Assembly (NCBI RefSeq): GCF_018919065.1
Contig: NZ_JAHLQG010000043.1
Location: forward strand, 141,221 to 205,220
Reading direction: 5' to 3'
DNA from: Blautia sp. MSJ-9
GTDB lineage: Bacteria > Bacillota > Clostridia > Lachnospirales > Lachnospiraceae
Length of the DNA stretch: 64,000 nucleotides
A program made the position numbers and the translations under genes. Positions 62,909-64,000 of the stretch are shown here, one piece after another (the stretch's first letter is position 1; every line of letters starts with the position of its first letter). A model generated the notes under the pieces. The model had not been told where the DNA came from. It did not search any database and worked only from the letters and a program-made list of their open reading frames with translations.

Positions 62909-63562
62909 ATGGCAGGTGGGATTGATACAGTGATTTTTGATATGGATGGTGTAATCTTTGACTCTGAGACACTTGTATTGAGTTCATGGAAGGAAGTGGC
63001 AGATCGTCACAGCATTAAAAATGTTGAAGCGGCATGTCATGAGTGTCTGGGGACAAACAGTGTTGTAAGTAAAAAGATTTTTCTGAGACACTATGGTCAG
63101 GAGTTTCCGTATGATAAGTATAAAGCAGAGATGGCAGAAGTGTTTTTTAGTCATGCTTCAGACGGAAGACTGGCCAAGAAACCAGGAGTTGAGGAATTGC
63201 TGAAATATCTGAAAGAAAATGGATTCAAAGTCGGACTTGCCAGTTCTACACAGGAGGCAACAGTGCGCAGACAGATTTCGGAAGGGGGATTGCTGAACTA
63301 TTTTGACCAGATCATTGGTGGAGACATGGTCAAACGCAGCAAACCAGAGCCGGATATCTTTCTGGAAGCATGCAGACGCCTGAATTCAGAACCAGAGAAA
63401 TGCTATGTAATAGAAGATTCTTATAATGGAGTCAGAGCTGCGCATGCTGCCGGAATGCACCCGATCATGGTGCCAGACCTGATGGAACCGACGGATGAGA
63501 TGCGAGGACTTGCGGAAAATATTTTTGAGTCACTTTATGATGTTATAAAATACTTGAAATAA
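62909..63562 (+). CDS. HAD-IA hydrolase, beta-phosphoglucomutase-like
   Basis: The 217-residue protein has DTVIFDMDGVIFDSETL (motif I with both Asp), GLASST (motif II), KRSKPEPDIF (Lys) and VIEDSYNGVRAAHAAGM (motif IV). The DMDGVIFDSE variant and helical cap fit the beta-phosphoglucomutase/phosphatase group of HAD enzymes. The substrate is not clear. GAGGAGAAAG precedes the ATG. It is transcribed alone before the rRNA promoters. Confidence 0.88.
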   Translation: MAGGIDTVIFDMDGVIFDSETLVLSSWKEVADRHSIKNVEAACHECLGTNSVVSKKIFLRHYGQEFPYDKYKAEMAEVFFSHASDGRLAKKPGVEELLKYLKENGFKVGLASSTQEATVRRQISEGGLLNYFDQIIGGDMVKRSKPEPDIFLEACRRLNSEPEKCYVIEDSYNGVRAAHAAGMHPIMVPDLMEPTDEMRGLAENIFESLYDVIKYLK

Positions 63563-63591
63563 AAAAGTTTGTCAAATTATGAAATTAACTG

Positions 63592-63620
63592 TTGACATTA
63601 GTCATCTCTGGTGTTATATT
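63592..63620 (+). promoter_or_regulatory. rRNA operon promoter P1
   Basis: TTGACA (63592-63597), 17-bp spacer, TATATT (63615-63620). Confidence 0.85.
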
Positions 63621-63704
63621 AGTTGAGCTGTCGGAAATAATTGTTTCTTGAAAAGAGACAATTCAAATAGATTTCTGAAAGAAAAAAGAAATTTTAAAAA
63701 GTGC

Positions 63705-63733
63705 TTGACAACTTAAAACAAACGTGTTAAAGT
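63705..63733 (+). promoter_or_regulatory. rRNA operon promoter P2
   Basis: TTGACA (63705-63710), 17-bp spacer, TAAAGT (63728-63733), preceded by AAAAAGTGC. Confidence 0.87.
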
Positions 63734-63832
63734 AATCAAGTCGCTTGAACAGAGCCGACAATCACTGATCTGGAGAACAGTTCGGAAAGCCGAAAGAGTT
63801 CGAAAAACTTTGAAAAAACTTGAAAAAAGTGC

Positions 63833-63861
63833 TTGACAAAGAAAAAGAGATGTGATAAAGT
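63833..63861 (+). promoter_or_regulatory. rRNA operon promoter P3
   Basis: TTGACA (63833-63838), 17-bp spacer, TAAAGT (63856-63861). The AAAAAGTGCTTGACA context repeats P2, indicating a duplicated promoter unit 128 bp apart. Confidence 0.87.
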
Positions 63862-63869
63862 AAACAAGC

Positions 63870-64000
63870 TGTCGCAAGACAGACAACCTTGATAACTAAA
63901 CAGTGAAACACATACGATTCTCGAAAATTCTTTACATTTTTAAGAACGGTTGAATAAACCAAAAACAGTAAAAACGAGAGATAACTAAGCTAGTTGGTTG
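63870..64000 (+). other. Leader of an rRNA operon, 16S start beyond the window
   Basis: After P3 the sequence TTGATAACTAAACAGTGAAAC is of the kind found before 16S rRNA genes in Lachnospiraceae. The mature 16S start is not reached. The identification rests on stacked promoters and leader style. Confidence 0.7.

Noticed and set aside
1..64000. CRISPR arrays, prophage or insertion sequences
   Set aside because: No regularly spaced direct repeats, transposase, integrase or phage structural genes were seen.

Overview
The window is a low-to-mid GC Firmicutes chromosome segment, almost certainly from an anaerobic gut Lachnospiraceae of the Blautia/Ruminococcus obeum type. Supporting signs are the cysS-mrnC-rlmB-sigH order, a stand-alone Spo0A output-domain protein, a GH31 alpha-glucosidase that closely resembles the R. 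obeum enzyme as I remember it, AGGAGG ribosome-binding sites, and tandem TTGACA/TAAAGT rRNA promoters at the right edge. Most of the window is ordinary housekeeping sequence. I see no prophage, IS transposase, CRISPR array or origin.

Layout. 1-1150 is a decayed carbohydrate-utilisation locus holding PfkB and RbsB-like fragments. 1376-6058 carries a rhodanese/TtcA-like fusion, an azlC-azlD pair collapsed by a deletion, and larB/larC with a very His-rich LarC. 6183-11716 is the main accessory module: an AgrA/AgrC-like two-component system, then a likely LytTR-controlled operon of a secreted protein and an ABC exporter, preceded by two mini-ORFs and a stem-loop. 11860-18067 has GH31, an AGCS symporter, trmO behind a structured attenuator-like leader, and lysC. 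18312-24303 has an XPD/DinG-type helicase with a Cas4-like nuclease domain, a class A beta-lactamase-fold serine hydrolase, an AraM/G1PDH-family enzyme and ispF. 24426-28119 is cysS-mrnC-rlmB-sigH and tRNA-Thr.

28516-43253 mixes a broken BspA-like LRR gene, a DUF4258/YgiT-type toxin-antitoxin pair, glnS, maf and two HAD phosphatases, a large repeat-containing surface protein, htpG behind a perfect CIRCE operator, a Spo0A-C protein with candidate 0A boxes, degV, two very acidic single-TM proteins and a csp gene. 43644-48525 is the pyr cluster (pyrC-pyrF-pyrK-pyrD-pyrE). 48675-51729 carries small membrane proteins, a VanZ-like protein and an M29 peptidase. 52115-55750 is purE-purM-purN-purD. 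56045-63562 holds AlkD-like, SseB-like, a YtrA-type GntR regulator with clpC, a conserved small protein with radA, and a HAD hydrolase. 63592-64000 contains three stacked rRNA-type promoters and the 16S leader.

How it fits together: pyr and pur supply nucleotides. clpC, htpG (CIRCE) and csp form the stress layer. sigH and Spo0A-C point to a sporulation-type network. The TCS-operon block is the most likely place for undescribed biology: a 21-bp-phased direct repeat matches LytTR geometry, and translation of two tiny upstream ORFs may be coupled to the secreted-protein gene. Two dispersed intergenic repeat families recur through the window.
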